From Cyanoderma ruficeps (Eukaryota; Chordata; Aves; Passeriformes; Timaliidae), in contig VZDJ01000223.1 in assembly GCA_008694505.1 (NCBI GenBank), positions 4,048,272 to 4,112,271 of the forward strand: a stretch of DNA of 64,000 bases, in the 5' to 3' direction. Of the stretch, positions 9,201 to 18,155 are shown piece by piece (the first letter of the stretch is position 1; every line of letters begins with the position of its first letter). The position numbers and the translations under genes are program-made. A model generated the notes under the pieces. The model did not search any database and was not told the DNA's origin. It saw only the letters and a program-made list of their open reading frames with translations.

Positions 9201-12121
9201 TAATCAATATTAATTAATACATTTTCATGTACATGTGGGTATAAATACTTCTGCCTGACACGTGGGGTTGAAAAGCAGCTCTACCTAAGTGTGAGGAAAT
9301 CAAGATTGGGGTTTACTCAGCCTTTTGTCTTTTAATGTGTCAAATCTCTGGCTGGGGACGTAAATGCACAGAAAATTCTCATTTTCCAGGCATGTTTTGA
9401 TGTTTTAGGGTACAAAAAGGGAGAGGGGAAAAAAGGCACTGGATGATCTCTGAACTTCCTTCCACCCCAAACCATTCTGGGATTCTCTGGCTGTGGGTGA
9501 CATCTCAACTTTTTTTCCTCTGTTCTCACAATTTTTTTTCCTCTGTTCTCACAACTTTTTTTCCTCTGTTTTTTTTTTTTCTTTTTTTCCTTTTACAGAC
9601 ACAAACCCTCGAATTTTAACTCGTGTCTCTCTTGAGCCATTTGGCACGTGCAGCCTCCATCCCTTTGGGGTGGCAGAGAAATCCAGCTAAGCAGTTTTTA
9701 ATCCAAAATCAAAGCCTGGGGTTTCGTTTGTTGTTTTGTTACCGGTGTTCTCAAAGCCTTCATTGGGAAACACGGCTCTGCCCACTTGAAATCTGAGAGT
9801 GTAGGAGAAGTCGTCCTTAAAAACAACGCCAATGGTTTCCTCCTCCGAATGCCCTTTTTCCTCCATTTTGGCCTCATTTTCCACCTCTTCTATAATAACA
9901 CCTGCCGTTAGAATAGATAAATAATATTAATAATAAAAAAAAAATAAGAAGAAGACCAGCACGGCTGAAACTCTGATCATGAAAATGGATTATTTTTTTT
10001 TCCCCCCGAAAATCACTCGGGGACAAATGCTCTTGTCCCTCCCTACGGTGAGGGTGGGTCAGCCCCACTTCAGACACTGCAGGAAGATGGTTTTGAGAGC
10101 TTTTACCCCTCAGCGATGAGCTGGAGGCCACTTTGGCCATCGTTCTCCTGGTGGCGTTGGTGGCGGGGGTGTAGAGGAGCGTCACCCCCGAGGCGTTGAA
10201 GGCTGGCGCGTCCAGGCTCCCCAGGGGTTTGTAGGGATACTCCTGGCTGGGGAAGTACATGATCAGAGCCGCAGAGTCACGCAGGACGTAGAGGAAAACC
10301 AGCAATGCCACCCATTCCTGCAGGGAAGGAAGGAAGGAAGGAAGGTGTCGCGGGGTGAAGCTGGGCGTGTCCCAATTAACCAACGAGAGAAACTCTAAAG
10401 ACTGAGTTGTCTAAAGCTGTTCTAATTATCTTTATTTTGACTCCAATATTTATAGGTATGTACAGAGGTCAAGGGATTGGCTGCACAGGTCATCACCCCT
10501 TCAACTTAGATGGTGAATAAAACTAATAATTATTATTTTTTTTTCACAGGAGAAGTATGTAAACATTTTAAGAACAGATTTTATTTACATTGAGGCTGCG
10601 CTGAAAGTTCTACAGAAAGACAAGAGAACAGAACAACTCGGGCAACAGGAAGGAAATGCAGAGGTGAGGGGCAGCCCGGGGAGTTGTTGGTGTGGGGATG
10701 ATGTTTTTGTGTTTTTCAGCCGTGGTATTTTTTATAGTATTATAATAATATTTGATGTTATTTATTTTTCAGCTGTAATATTTTTAATATATCATCATCA
10801 TAATAATTTATATTATTCATTTTTCAGCTATAGTATTTTTATAATATTATAGTTATAGTATTATAGTTATATATAATATATATAATATAATANNNNNNNN
10901 NNNNNNNNNNNNNNNNNNNNNNNNNNNNNNNNNNNNNNNNNNNNNNNNNNNNNNNNNNNNNNNNNNNNNNNNNNNNNNNNNNNNATATATAAAATATATA
11001 TTATAGTTACAGTTATAGTATTTTTCTTATATTATAACCATATTTTATATTATTTATTTCCCAGCTATAGCATTTTTATGATGTTATAATAATATTTTAT
11101 ATTCTTTATTTTATATCAGAATACAATTTTATATAATCTTTTTGGCTATAGTATTTTTTATATTTTCCCTGTACCGCTCTAGCGTATAACTCTAAAACTC
11201 CACGGCCTGTCAGCTGCTGTTCTCTGATTTTATTCAGAAAAAAAAATTCCTCTCTAGGCCTGAAAACCAAGGATCCACCTCAGTGCCTCAGGCCTTGAGA
11301 GATGTAAATAAAAGTCAGTTGGGGGAGAAAACTTGGAGTAAATGAGTTCATTACCTGAAGCTGTAATTGGGGGATTAACCCCTGATGTGTAAATGAACCA
11401 AACTTATAAAAACATGAAAAACTGGTGACCATCATCCAGCTTGGGTTTAGCCTCTTGGAGGCTTCTGACTGCCCAAGGAGCATCTACTGAAGGCCTGTGA
11501 TGAACACCCACCTTTATTCTCTTAGGAAACACCCACTTTTACTCTCCTAACCTTGTCTAGCCTCTCTTTTCGGCAGCCCCTCCAAGGCATCAGGGAGGCT
11601 CCTGCAGGACCCTCGTCACCCAGCTCTGACCCCCCTGCCCAGCCCAGCTCCCCTGCCTTCCCCTTGTGCACGAGGCAGAGCTTTTCCACAGGGGCGACGG
11701 GTTGGAAATCCCAGCAATTTCCGTTTTTTCAGATGGAAAATGTGTTTTTCTCAGTGCCGGAGCCGGCGAGGTCCGTGGATAACGGGAGCCTGCGGCCTGG
11801 ACACCGTGTTCCCCTGGACAGGGCAGGAGCAGCGAGCAGCCAGCTCTGTCACGAGGCAGATTGGTCGTGTCACGGGAAGGAGGAACTGCTGACATTTCCC
11901 AGGGAGCCACAGCTGAGCCTTCTCACATCCCCTCACACCAAAACAACGCAACGTGCCAACGCTTCGGAGTAGAAATCCTGATTTCCCTTTGGAAGCACCG
12001 ACACTTGCCTGGAAACTTTTTGACTTCATCCTCCACACCAGAAGAATATTTTTCCACAGGAGAGCACAGGTTTGCTGAAATATCAGTGAGGCTTTCTTGG
12101 ATACCCCCTGCATTTTTCCAG
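108..12121 (-). CDS. ABCA6/8/9/10-type lipid ABC transporter, 5' half (17 coding exons, partial)
   Basis: Full-size ABCA-subfamily transporter whose 3' half lies beyond the left edge. I assembled 17 exons by splice sites and phase: 12009-12113, 10107-10317, 9743-9901, 9000-9100, 8104-8327, 7088-7226, 6484-6669, 5817-5949, 5218-5383, 4496-4554, 3427-3537, 2877-3052, 2443-2562, 1967-2105, 1398-1488, 671-810 and 108-227, giving 2380 nt or about 793 codons with no internal stop. The product has a first transmembrane helix in exon 2, a luminal loop, a helix cluster in exons 5-8, then NBD1 with Walker A GHSGSGKT, signature LSGGQ and Walker B LLLDEP. The tract TTQSMEEAD and the run [10 protein letters not shown] recall mammalian ABCA6/8/9/10 rather than ABCA5. 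Related mammalian members are implicated in cholesterol and lipid handling. It lies tail-to-head behind ABCA5. I cannot tell which of ABCA6, 8, 9 or 10 it should be named after; a tree is needed for that. Confidence 0.9.
671..810 (-). CDS. ABCA6/8/9/10-type coding exon 16
   Basis: Residues 707-754, with [20 protein letters not shown] and [12 protein letters not shown], the regulatory segment after NBD1 (family pattern LVKQHIPDA...YTLPLE). 140 bp, as in ABCA5. Confidence 0.88.
1135..1198. repeat. 29-bp tandem duplication
   Basis: Two near-identical 29-bp units starting AGCTGCAAAGGAGGTTGT at 1135 and 1164, in intron 15 of the ABCA6/8/9/10-type gene. Confidence 0.85.
1398..1488 (-). CDS. ABCA6/8/9/10-type coding exon 15
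   Basis: Residues 677-707: [20 protein letters not shown] then [10 protein letters not shown], the end of NBD1 in this family. 91 bp, as in ABCA5. Confidence 0.9.
1800..1945 (+). mobile_element. ERV LTR 3'-end fragment
   Basis: Clearly related to the 3' portion of the LTRs at 35.4-36.05 and 40.0-40.3 kb: shared words include ATCTTTGCCTGA, GTTTACATTCTCCATTCCAA and AGATGCCTGTCTTTCCAAACC. Only about 145 bp remain. It ends about 22 bp from the donor of exon 14. Confidence 0.75.
1967..2105 (-). CDS. ABCA6/8/9/10-type coding exon 14, NBD1 Walker B and H-loop
   Basis: Residues 631-677: Walker [14 protein letters not shown], then [10 protein letters not shown] and [11 protein letters not shown]. 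The H-loop position is Gln, not His. 139 bp, as in ABCA5. Confidence 0.93.
2443..2562 (-). CDS. ABCA6/8/9/10-type coding exon 13, NBD1 signature
   Basis: Residues 591-630, containing the intact ABC signature [20 protein letters not shown]. 120 bp, as in ABCA5. Confidence 0.93.
2877..3052 (-). CDS. ABCA6/8/9/10-type coding exon 12, NBD1 Q-loop region
   Basis: Residues 532-590, with [19 protein letters not shown] (Q-loop CPQ). The phase and the 176-bp length shared with ABCA5 require the donor GAG|GTTGGT; a stronger GTATGT lies 4 nt further on but would shift the frame. Confidence 0.87.
3427..3537 (-). CDS. ABCA6/8/9/10-type coding exon 11, NBD1 Walker A
   Basis: Residues 495-532: [14 protein letters not shown] followed by Walker A GHSGSGKT. 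Same length (111 bp) as the ABCA5 Walker A exon. Confidence 0.93.
4496..4554 (-). CDS. ABCA6/8/9/10-type coding exon 10
   Basis: Short 59-bp exon, residues 475-495 ([19 protein letters not shown]), the first strand of NBD1. Same length as ABCA5 exon 10. Acceptor TTTAG, donor GTAAGG. It was found by phase and homology, being too small to stand out as an open frame. Confidence 0.85.
5218..5383 (-). CDS. ABCA6/8/9/10-type coding exon 9
   Basis: Residues 420-475: linker into NBD1, starting [15 protein letters not shown] and ending FDGQEAI(R), matching the F.GKEAIR entry to NBD1. The middle is Gly/Ser-rich and poorly conserved. Confidence 0.85.
5817..5949 (-). CDS. ABCA6/8/9/10-type coding exon 8
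   Basis: Residues 376-420, ending in the helix [17 protein letters not shown], the last membrane helix before NBD1. It is 15 bp (five codons) shorter than the ABCA5 counterpart. Confidence 0.87.
6484..6669 (-). CDS. ABCA6/8/9/10-type coding exon 7
   Basis: Residues 314-375, with [20 protein letters not shown], the highly recognisable LP.SLEW.LSLLSPFAF block of this group. Donor GTATGT. Confidence 0.88.
7088..7226 (-). CDS. ABCA6/8/9/10-type coding exon 6
   Basis: Residues 267-313, starting [18 protein letters not shown] and ending FYFFYGVAS; two hydrophobic helices of the first membrane domain. Donor GTAAGT. Confidence 0.85.
7372..7625 (-). mobile_element. CR1-like LINE fragment
   Basis: The text TCAGGTTGGAAGAGACACAG, followed by a GTCTGGAATATTC...CTCCAGTGAGAGACACTCCA stretch and AAAGTTCTTCTACAAATTCA, resembles diverged avian CR1 3' sequence in reverse orientation. 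Intron 5 of the left gene. Confidence 0.5.
8104..8327 (-). CDS. ABCA6/8/9/10-type coding exon 5
   Basis: Residues 193-267, beginning [16 protein letters not shown] and ending [12 protein letters not shown]. Contains a membrane helix ([11 protein letters not shown]) and the cytosolic [15 protein letters not shown] coupling-type element. Acceptor CTTCAG, donor TG|GTAAGT. Confidence 0.87.
8395..8600. repeat. Two-copy tandem duplication, about 103 bp unit
   Basis: Copies near 8395-8495 and 8502-8600 share AAATAACCAGT, GTTATRTTTATAA and TCTGTGYTG blocks at an offset of 103 bp. In intron 4 of the left gene. Confidence 0.8.
8697..8875 (-). mobile_element. CR1 LINE 3' fragment
   Basis: CACAGAATCCCAGAATGGTT followed by GGGTTGGAAGGGACCTTAAA and CCAGGCTGCTCCAAGCCCTG is the common avian CR1 3' end in reverse orientation. 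Confidence 0.85.
9000..9100 (-). CDS. ABCA6/8/9/10-type coding exon 4
   Basis: Residues 159-192, ending [12 protein letters not shown], the conserved QAAINAAIIE element just before the next membrane domain. Acceptor CAACAG, donor GTAAGT. Confidence 0.85.
9120..9186. repeat. (AAAATT)n microsatellite
   Basis: About eleven perfect hexamer units of AAAATT, in intron 3 of the left gene, ending about 20 bp from the intron 3 acceptor at 9100. Confidence 0.97.
9508..9580. repeat. 24-bp T-rich tandem repeat (about 3 copies)
   Basis: Three units of the form TTTTTTTCCTCTGTTCTCACAA, followed by pure T runs. Confidence 0.85.
9743..9901 (-). CDS. ABCA6/8/9/10-type coding exon 3
   Basis: Residues 106-159 of the first luminal loop, containing [14 protein letters not shown], the counterpart of [14 protein letters not shown] in ABCA5. 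At 159 bp it matches ABCA5 exon 3 exactly. Confidence 0.85.
10107..10317 (-). CDS. ABCA6/8/9/10-type coding exon 2
   Basis: Residues 36-106. The first membrane helix ([11 protein letters not shown]) is followed by a luminal stretch with [16 protein letters not shown], matching the YTP...IMNKVA element of the family. The acceptor is CTGCAG behind a (CCTT)n tract; donor G|GTAAAA. Confidence 0.85.
10321..10345. repeat. (GGAA)n tract forming the exon 2 polypyrimidine tract
   Basis: Five to six GGAA units. On the minus strand they read (CCTT)n and lie directly before the CTGCAG acceptor of coding exon 2. Confidence 0.9.
10346..10647 (-). mobile_element. Solo LTR with 6-bp target-site duplication
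   Basis: A 302-bp element with TG...CA termini (TGTCGCGG at the left, GGGCAACA at the right), flanked by GGAAGG at 10340-10345 and again at 10648-10653. On the minus strand an AATAAA lies about 90 nt before the 3' terminus, as expected of an LTR in gene orientation. A 6-bp duplication is typical of ERVK-type elements. The left flank is itself a GGAA repeat, so the duplication could be partly coincidental. Confidence 0.72.
10720..11165. repeat. AT-rich satellite-like tract with assembly gap
   Basis: Imperfect units built on TTATTTTTCAGCTRTARTATT and ATATAATATA runs; a block of N at 10893-10984 shows that the assembly failed within it. In intron 1 of the left gene. Confidence 0.9.
10893..10984. 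other. Assembly gap (92 N)
   Basis: A run of N inside the AT-rich tract; the true length is unknown. Confidence 0.99.
12009..12113 (-). CDS. ABCA6/8/9/10-type coding exon 1 (start codon)
   Basis: Encodes residues 1-35, starting [10 protein letters not shown] and ending [12 protein letters not shown] is at 12113-12111. The exon begins at 12121 after a pyrimidine-rich TTAG acceptor, leaving 8 nt of 5' UTR, so a noncoding exon lies further upstream. The length (105 bp) equals ABCA5 coding exon 1. The donor is GCAAGT, a GC rather than GT donor. Confidence 0.85.
12114..12121 (-). other. 5' UTR stub and acceptor of the ABCA6/8/9/10-type gene
   Basis: Minus-strand TTTCTCATCTTAG is followed by 8 nt and then the ATG. 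ABCA5 has the equivalent arrangement with 9 nt. This places the promoter and noncoding exon 1 further upstream, at a position I cannot identify. Confidence 0.7.
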
Positions 12122-12325
12122 CTAAGATGAGAAAGAAAATGATATGATTTAGAACAAAACAGGTCACTGGGAGCTAAATATCACTTCAGAGGAAGCCAAA
12201 AATATGCCAAAGGGGGGGAATTTTCTCCTTAACTTTGGACTACTAAGATTCAAAGGAAATAGATCAAGATCATGCAAGGGAACAGAGAGCTGGGCTGAAC
12301 TCTGAGGTGCCTCCTCCACAAGCAC

Positions 12326-12708
12326 GGATTCATCCTCTTCATCCAGATTCATCCTTCCTCTCCCAGGTTCATCCTTCCTCTCCCAGGTTCATCCTTCCTT
12401 ATCCAGTCTCATTCTCCCTCTCCCAAGTTCATCCTTCCTCATCCAGGTTCATCTTTCCTCACCCGCACTCATCCTTCCTTATCCAGACTCATCCTCCTTG
12501 ATCCAGATTAATCTTTTCTCTCCCAGATTCATCCTTAGTTATTCAGACTCATTCTTCCTCTCCCAAGTTCATCCTTCCTCATCCAGACTCATCCTTCCTC
12601 ACCCAGGCTCATCCTTCCTTGTCCTGCTTCCTCCTTCCTCACCCAGATTCAGCCTTTTTCACCCGGACTCATCCTTCCTCACCCGGACTCATCCTTCCTC
12701 ATCCCAAA
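12326..12708. repeat. 20-bp minisatellite (about 19 units)
   Basis: Imperfect 20-bp units of the form GTTCATCCTTCCTCWYCCAG. It lies about 200 bp upstream of the start codon of the left gene. Confidence 0.95.
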
Positions 12709-15700
12709 GAGGCTTTGTGGAACGAGACAACCGCTCACTTTCCACGTTCCCCTGCAGAAAGTGAATTTGTGCCCGGCCTCAGGCACGGGGTGTGTTGGCA
12801 AACCTCTGCTCACGTGCTCTGGGTTCTCAACCAGACCCTGAATCACGTTACAAACGCTGGGGAGATGCTAAAAATAACCTAAAACAGAGGCTGCCACTGC
12901 CTGCCTTCACCAGGCGGGTGAGAGGCCAGTTTGTTCTGTTTTCACCCAAATATTAAGGAACTTGAATGCAGTCAGAGCAGGGCAGGATTAGAACACCCAC
13001 GTGCTCCTTAATATCCTCCTAAATACTGAGCAGGGGAGCATTTCTTTGTTATTTCAGCTCCAGGTTTAATCCCGTGGCCAAGCTGCAAGAACAGGAGCAA
13101 GTTCAGAGCAATGGGTTTCACCCCTTTCCCAGGGGAGCGGGGCAAGGGAACCTCCCAAGAAGTTTTTGTGGTTTAATCCTTTCAAATGGCCGAAACCCAA
13201 AATCAAGGCCAGCTCAAAGGCAGAGCGCTCCGTTCCCCTTGGACAGAACTTCCTGATTTCACGGGTTGGGCAGCTGGAGTCAATAAAGCCTTCCACTGCT
13301 CTGTTCCCTCCACTGCTTGTTTTTTTGGAAGAATTAAATATTTGTGTACTGCGGGGGCAAGGGATGCAGGAGCCCAGTTCACCTTCTGTGTTATCACGGG
13401 GCTTATCTCACCTTATTTTATCTCCTGGTGCTCTGCCTTCCCTGCCCAAGCTTCCTCCCACGCTTCCTCCCCTGAAGGTTAAAGGTAGGTAGGAAGGGAT
13501 TTCTGGCAAATGTCACTTTTTATTGTTTTTTTTCTCTTTTTTTCTTTATTTTTTCCCCTCAGGTCTGGATTTCAGTCATGAACTGAAAGCAGCAGCTCAG
13601 CCCAGGATGTCTGGGCAGTAAACAAAGGGTGATGGTCTTTAAAAGATGCTCAGAATCTCTACAGTCACAACAAAAAAAAATTTAAACGATGGAGCAAATC
13701 TAAAACTTTTTAGAACTTTTAAACAAAGTTTCTGCCAGTTTTAATTTACCTTTTATCTATGGAACAAGGAGTAAATACCACTGGGAGTCAAAACTGAAGC
13801 CAGGAATTCAAATGAGTGATGCTGCCTACAAAGGCTGTGGAATTTAACTTTCAATCAGATACCTAATCAATATTAGCTATTATTTACTTTAAATTAAGTA
13901 TCTAATTAATCTGTTAGATAATTATGGAAAAGGTAAAAAAATATAGCCAAGAGAGAATCCTCTGCAAGGGCTGAGGCTCAAAACTTGAGATGCAGAAGGC
14001 AAAATAAACACATCAGAAAATGGAGGCAACGATGTTTGGGAAACTTTAATCCAGTTAAGAGCATCAGTTGTAAAGCTGGATGTCTGCTGGGGCTCATTAA
14101 GTGCATCCAAACTTCCTGTTCTCCAGGAACTCACTGCCAAGGTGTTGCAATAACTTTTCCTGGATGCTGCACGCAGCTCTGCTCTACCAAAAGCCATCCC
14201 AGGGAGGCACATCCCATAAAACCCCTTCATTTTCTGTCTCGGGGAATTCCTCTTTGGCACCTCCTCAGACTATTTTCCTCTACAAATTTAACTTCGTCAG
14301 GTCTGTTTGAAGATGTCCTGCTCATTGTAGGGGGGTTGGACTGGGTGACTTTTAAAGGTCCCCTCCAACCCAGAGTATTCCTGGAGTTTATGATTTCACT
14401 TCCTAAAATCCTAAAATCCAGCTGCTCTTCAGGAGCTTTGGCAGGAGCCTCTCAGTGCTGGGTTCAAAGGGAGAAATCCATGCTGCATCTCACACTTCCC
14501 AGAGCATCCACTGGCTTTCCCAGAGCCAGGGATTAATCCCTGCACGTGGAGAGCGCAGAGGTGCTCCTTCCATCCCCTCCTGTTTGCAGGGAGGAGTCCT
14601 TGCAGATTTCTGTGTTTCCATCTGATAAATCCGAGACAGATTTGAATTGACTCCACTCCAACACAAGCTGGAACAGGTTGTTTTCTCCTACTGCCAGTTT
14701 GGGAATAACAACTCTGAGCCTGCCCTTGATCAAAGCTCAGCACTTCAGCTCATACAAGGAAGTGAAATTTGGGGGGGGTTTACATTTTTAGATGCCTTCA
14801 GTGACAGCAAGGCAGGAGGAGGAGAGCAAAGGGAGGATCGACCTGCAGCTCTTCACCTGCAGCCATGGGGAGAGCAAAAAACCCCCACACACCCAGAAAA
14901 GCTGAATATGTTTTCTCCTTTTCCTCTAAAAGGAGCAAAGTTTGTTGTGAACTAACTTGTTCTTTGTTGCGAATTTACCGTCCATCAGAAAACAGAGCTG
15001 GAAGGTGCAACTTTTATGCATTGAGCATCACAAAGCATTAATTAGGGAAAAGTAATCATCCCCTCATGAAAACTCAACCTCTGCACGAGGGAGAATTTTC
15101 CCATCTCTACTTCTAAATTAATTTTCCCCGGGGAAAAAGGAGAGCTATGTCACCCTTACCTGGTGAGGTGTTTTCCATGGGGACAGGGTCTCCTCAGGCT
15201 CTGAGGTGTCCGGGCTGCTGGTCCCTTTTCAGCCCCAGGGAGGCTCAGCTGGGTGGCCCCAGCCCGGTGGCCATGCCCCTCTCCAGCCCTGACGTCACCA
15301 GGGCAAACCCTCCCAAAACTCGTGGAGCGATGACCCAACCTTGGAACGGCACCTACAACCAGCTGGCCCCGAGCCTGGCCGTGTTTACGCCGCGCTTTGG
15401 AGGGCTGAACTCAGCCCTTGCAGATGTTCCCGGCACGCAGCACAGTTGGGGTGGCCTGGGATGGGGTGAACCTTCGCTCCCCAGAGGTGGCAAAGCCACT
15501 TTGTCCCTGTCCCAGCTTCCCCAGAGGGAAAACTCTGCTGCTTTGTCCCCATCGTGCCCAGAGCTTTACTCAGCAACGCTCCTTCCTCTGCTGAGACAAA
15601 TCCCAGCACCAACAGTTCAGCTCTTCTTTCTCTTTTTCCTGTTTTTTAGAGCATTTTTTTTTCCCCAATTTCCACCCCTTTTAATTGCTTTTCCAGCAGC

Positions 15701-17340
15701 TGCCGCACAGCTGGAAGCAGGAAGGAGCACGTTGGGTGTTTGAAAACAAAACATCTTTCCAGTGCATCTGCATTCGAAACAGGGAGGTGAGGAACTCAGA
15801 CGAGGCAGGGAATTCAAAGGGGCTGGAAGGGCGCACGGCCACGGGATAATTCAACGAGTTAAATGAATATGACTGTCCCGGAACTTCCCCAGCTTGAGGA
15901 TCGTGCATCTGATTTGCAGAGCTGCCTCAAACCACAAGGGCTGGCTGGCTGTTGCTTAACAAAAGGCATGGGCTCCGCTGCAGCTGCTGATTTACTCATT
16001 TTCGAGGCATGAGCTCATTTAGGAGAGGAGCAGAAGTGTTTTCCGGCATCCCTTCGTGTTGGGCAACAGGGGAAGGCTCCTCGTGGCTGCAAAAAAGCCC
16101 ATCTGAGGTGCACTTCACCAAAAAAATGCACTTTCCTGACCAAGACCTGTGCCTCTGACCAAAACCAGCCCTGCCCTGACTGCACAGGATCTACAGAAAA
16201 GGCTTTTTCACAGAAAAATGACACCTGCTCCAAGCACTCCTCGGGGTTTTGTCATCCTGCTGCTGAAGTGGGACCCCAACCCTTCAGGTCTTCAGCAGGA
16301 GAGCACAGAGCATCTCCAAATGTCATTAATTAAATCCCCCAAGCAGATGCTCCACGGGATTTCTGAGAAGGGGGCTCAGGACCTGACTGTATCTGCCAGG
16401 AGGAAGAGAGGGGCTGGGAAGGGAGCCAGACCCTTCCAAGGGGACATGCCAAGCAAAGGAAAAAGGAACAGCAAGAGCTCCTTATCAAAGAGAAATCCAG
16501 CATGTTAAATCAGGGACTTTCTGGACATCTCTTAAAAGCAGCATTGTAAGGGAATGAATTAATTTTACAGCTTAAAAAAAAAAAAAGAAAACCCAAAAAG
16601 CATGGCACGCTGCCCTTGCACACCGTCACAAACAAACCAGTATGAACTGCTGGGAACTGTCCCCAAACTCAGATTAAACTTCTTTGGGGTTATTTTCCTC
16701 TCCACTGAGGGGTTCAGGGAGCTCAAACCCCTTTTAATTTGCTGCACGTCTTCAGTGACCCATGAAGCTGGAGGTGACCACCTCCTCCTCTTCCTCAGCA
16801 GGGTCTGTCCAAGGCCCTGGCAGTCCCACCGGACCTGCCAGGAGCAAACAGTGCCCTACATTCCCACATTTCCTGTCCCAAACCTCCCCTATTTCACTTC
16901 CCCTCACCCCAGAGCCACCACCCACCCAGCCAATTCACCTTGGGCACAGCTCAGAGCACAAAAAAATTTTTTTTTTCTTTCCTGGGGTTGGTTTTCCAGC
17001 GGCTGGAGGTGACTGAGCCCTGCAGATGGACCATGCCAGGAGCACACAGCTGTCGTGGGGTCACTGCTTGCCCAAAGCTGGGCTGAGGGAACCAGGCTGC
17101 AAAAATGTGGGAGTGTTGCAACACTGCCAAATTCCCCCAAATTCAGCCTAAAACATTTCAATCCTTGTCTTGGGTTGACAATACTGCAGCCTGAGAGCCC
17201 TGGCCATGCCAAAAACCAGGGCTCCACATGCTCTGCTCGAGCCCAACCACCTGAAACTCTGCTGCACCCCAAAAATCAGCCCAGGCTTTGAAAACCCCGT
17301 TTCCAGCACAGCAAAAAAACACCCAGAGAGCCAAAAGTTT
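12709..17340. other. Intergenic region between ABCA5 and the left gene
   Basis: Contains a CR1 tail near 14.3 kb, poly-T and poly-A runs (13.5, 15.6, 16.57 and 16.96 kb) and a moderately GC-rich stretch at 15.15-15.6 kb. The promoter and noncoding first exon of the left gene are expected here, but I could not place them. No ORF in it resembles a known protein. Confidence 0.6.
14316..14394 (+). mobile_element. CR1 LINE 3' tail
   Basis: GGGGGTTGGACTGGGTGACT followed by AAAGGTCCCCTCCAACCC is the sense-strand avian CR1 3' end. Confidence 0.8.
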
Positions 17341-17356
17341 AACAACCCAAACCATC

Positions 17357-17362
17357 TTTATT
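17357..17362 (-). terminator. Candidate distal ABCA5 poly(A) signal
   Basis: Minus-strand AATAAA followed within about 10-30 nt by a GT-rich stretch (GGTTTGGGTTGTT), a good polyadenylation context. It would give a 3' UTR of about 3 kb. Confidence 0.45.
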
Positions 17363-17930
17363 TCTCTGCTGGGAAAGGAAAATCCTCACCTTTACAAGTG
17401 CAGCCAAGTGGTGAGAGAAAGGCGAGTGTGTAAAATGAACTGCTCGTGGTCCAACAGCAAGAGGAGCGTCACAAAGGTGTCACCCTCAGGCCTGGCACCT
17501 CCTGCTGCCAGAGCTCTGCGTGTTGGCTGTGCAATAAATCTCCCTGGCTAAACAGAGACACTCTTTAATAAAAGACTTTCTTTTTCCTTGGGAAGGTATA
17601 AACAGAACCAGACACTTTTAAAGTCTCCGTAGGAAAACACAACCTTGTGACAACACCACGAAGTGAAGGCGCTTTCCAAGCCTGGGATACCCTCAGGTGC
17701 TCACAACCACCCTGCGAGGCAGCTCCAGCCACCTCAGCTGGGAATGCTGGCCCAAACTGGGGGGATTTACCCCAAACCCCCCCAAAATCCAGTTTATCTC
17801 TGAGAGCACAGGCTGGGAGCGTGTTGGACGGATGGGATTTGGAATGTCACTGGTAACAGCTGAACAAAGGGACTTCGAATCCCAGGAAAAAAAGCTCTGC
17901 TGTTCGCAGGGCATTCCCTGGTTAAATTCT

Positions 17931-18155
17931 GCCTGGGTTTTTCCCTATTCTGGCAGTCACAGACATCTCAGGACACTTTGAAACACTTTTGATACCAGGA
18001 CAGTGATGTTTTGGGGTGGAATTTTACCCTGGTTTAATTTTGCCTGGGTTTTTCTCTATTCTGGCAGCCACAGACAACTCAGGACATTTTGAAACACTTT
18101 TGATACCAGGACAATGATGTTTAGGGGTGGAATTTTACCCTGGTTTAACACACAA
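17931..18155. repeat. 111-bp tandem duplication in the probable 3' UTR
   Basis: Two copies at an offset of 111 bp, each with GCCTGGGTTTTTC, TTTGAAACACTTTTGATACC and GATGTTTWGGGGTGG. The copies differ at only a few bases. Confidence 0.92.

Noticed and set aside
12326..12764. CRISPR-like regular array
   Set aside because: The 20-bp units are contiguous and degenerate with no spacers, in a vertebrate genome; it is a minisatellite.
15147..15743. Plus-strand open frame of 198 codons
   Set aside because: No domain, no splice context, and no similarity to a known protein that I recognise; it ends in a T-rich run. Treated as chance.
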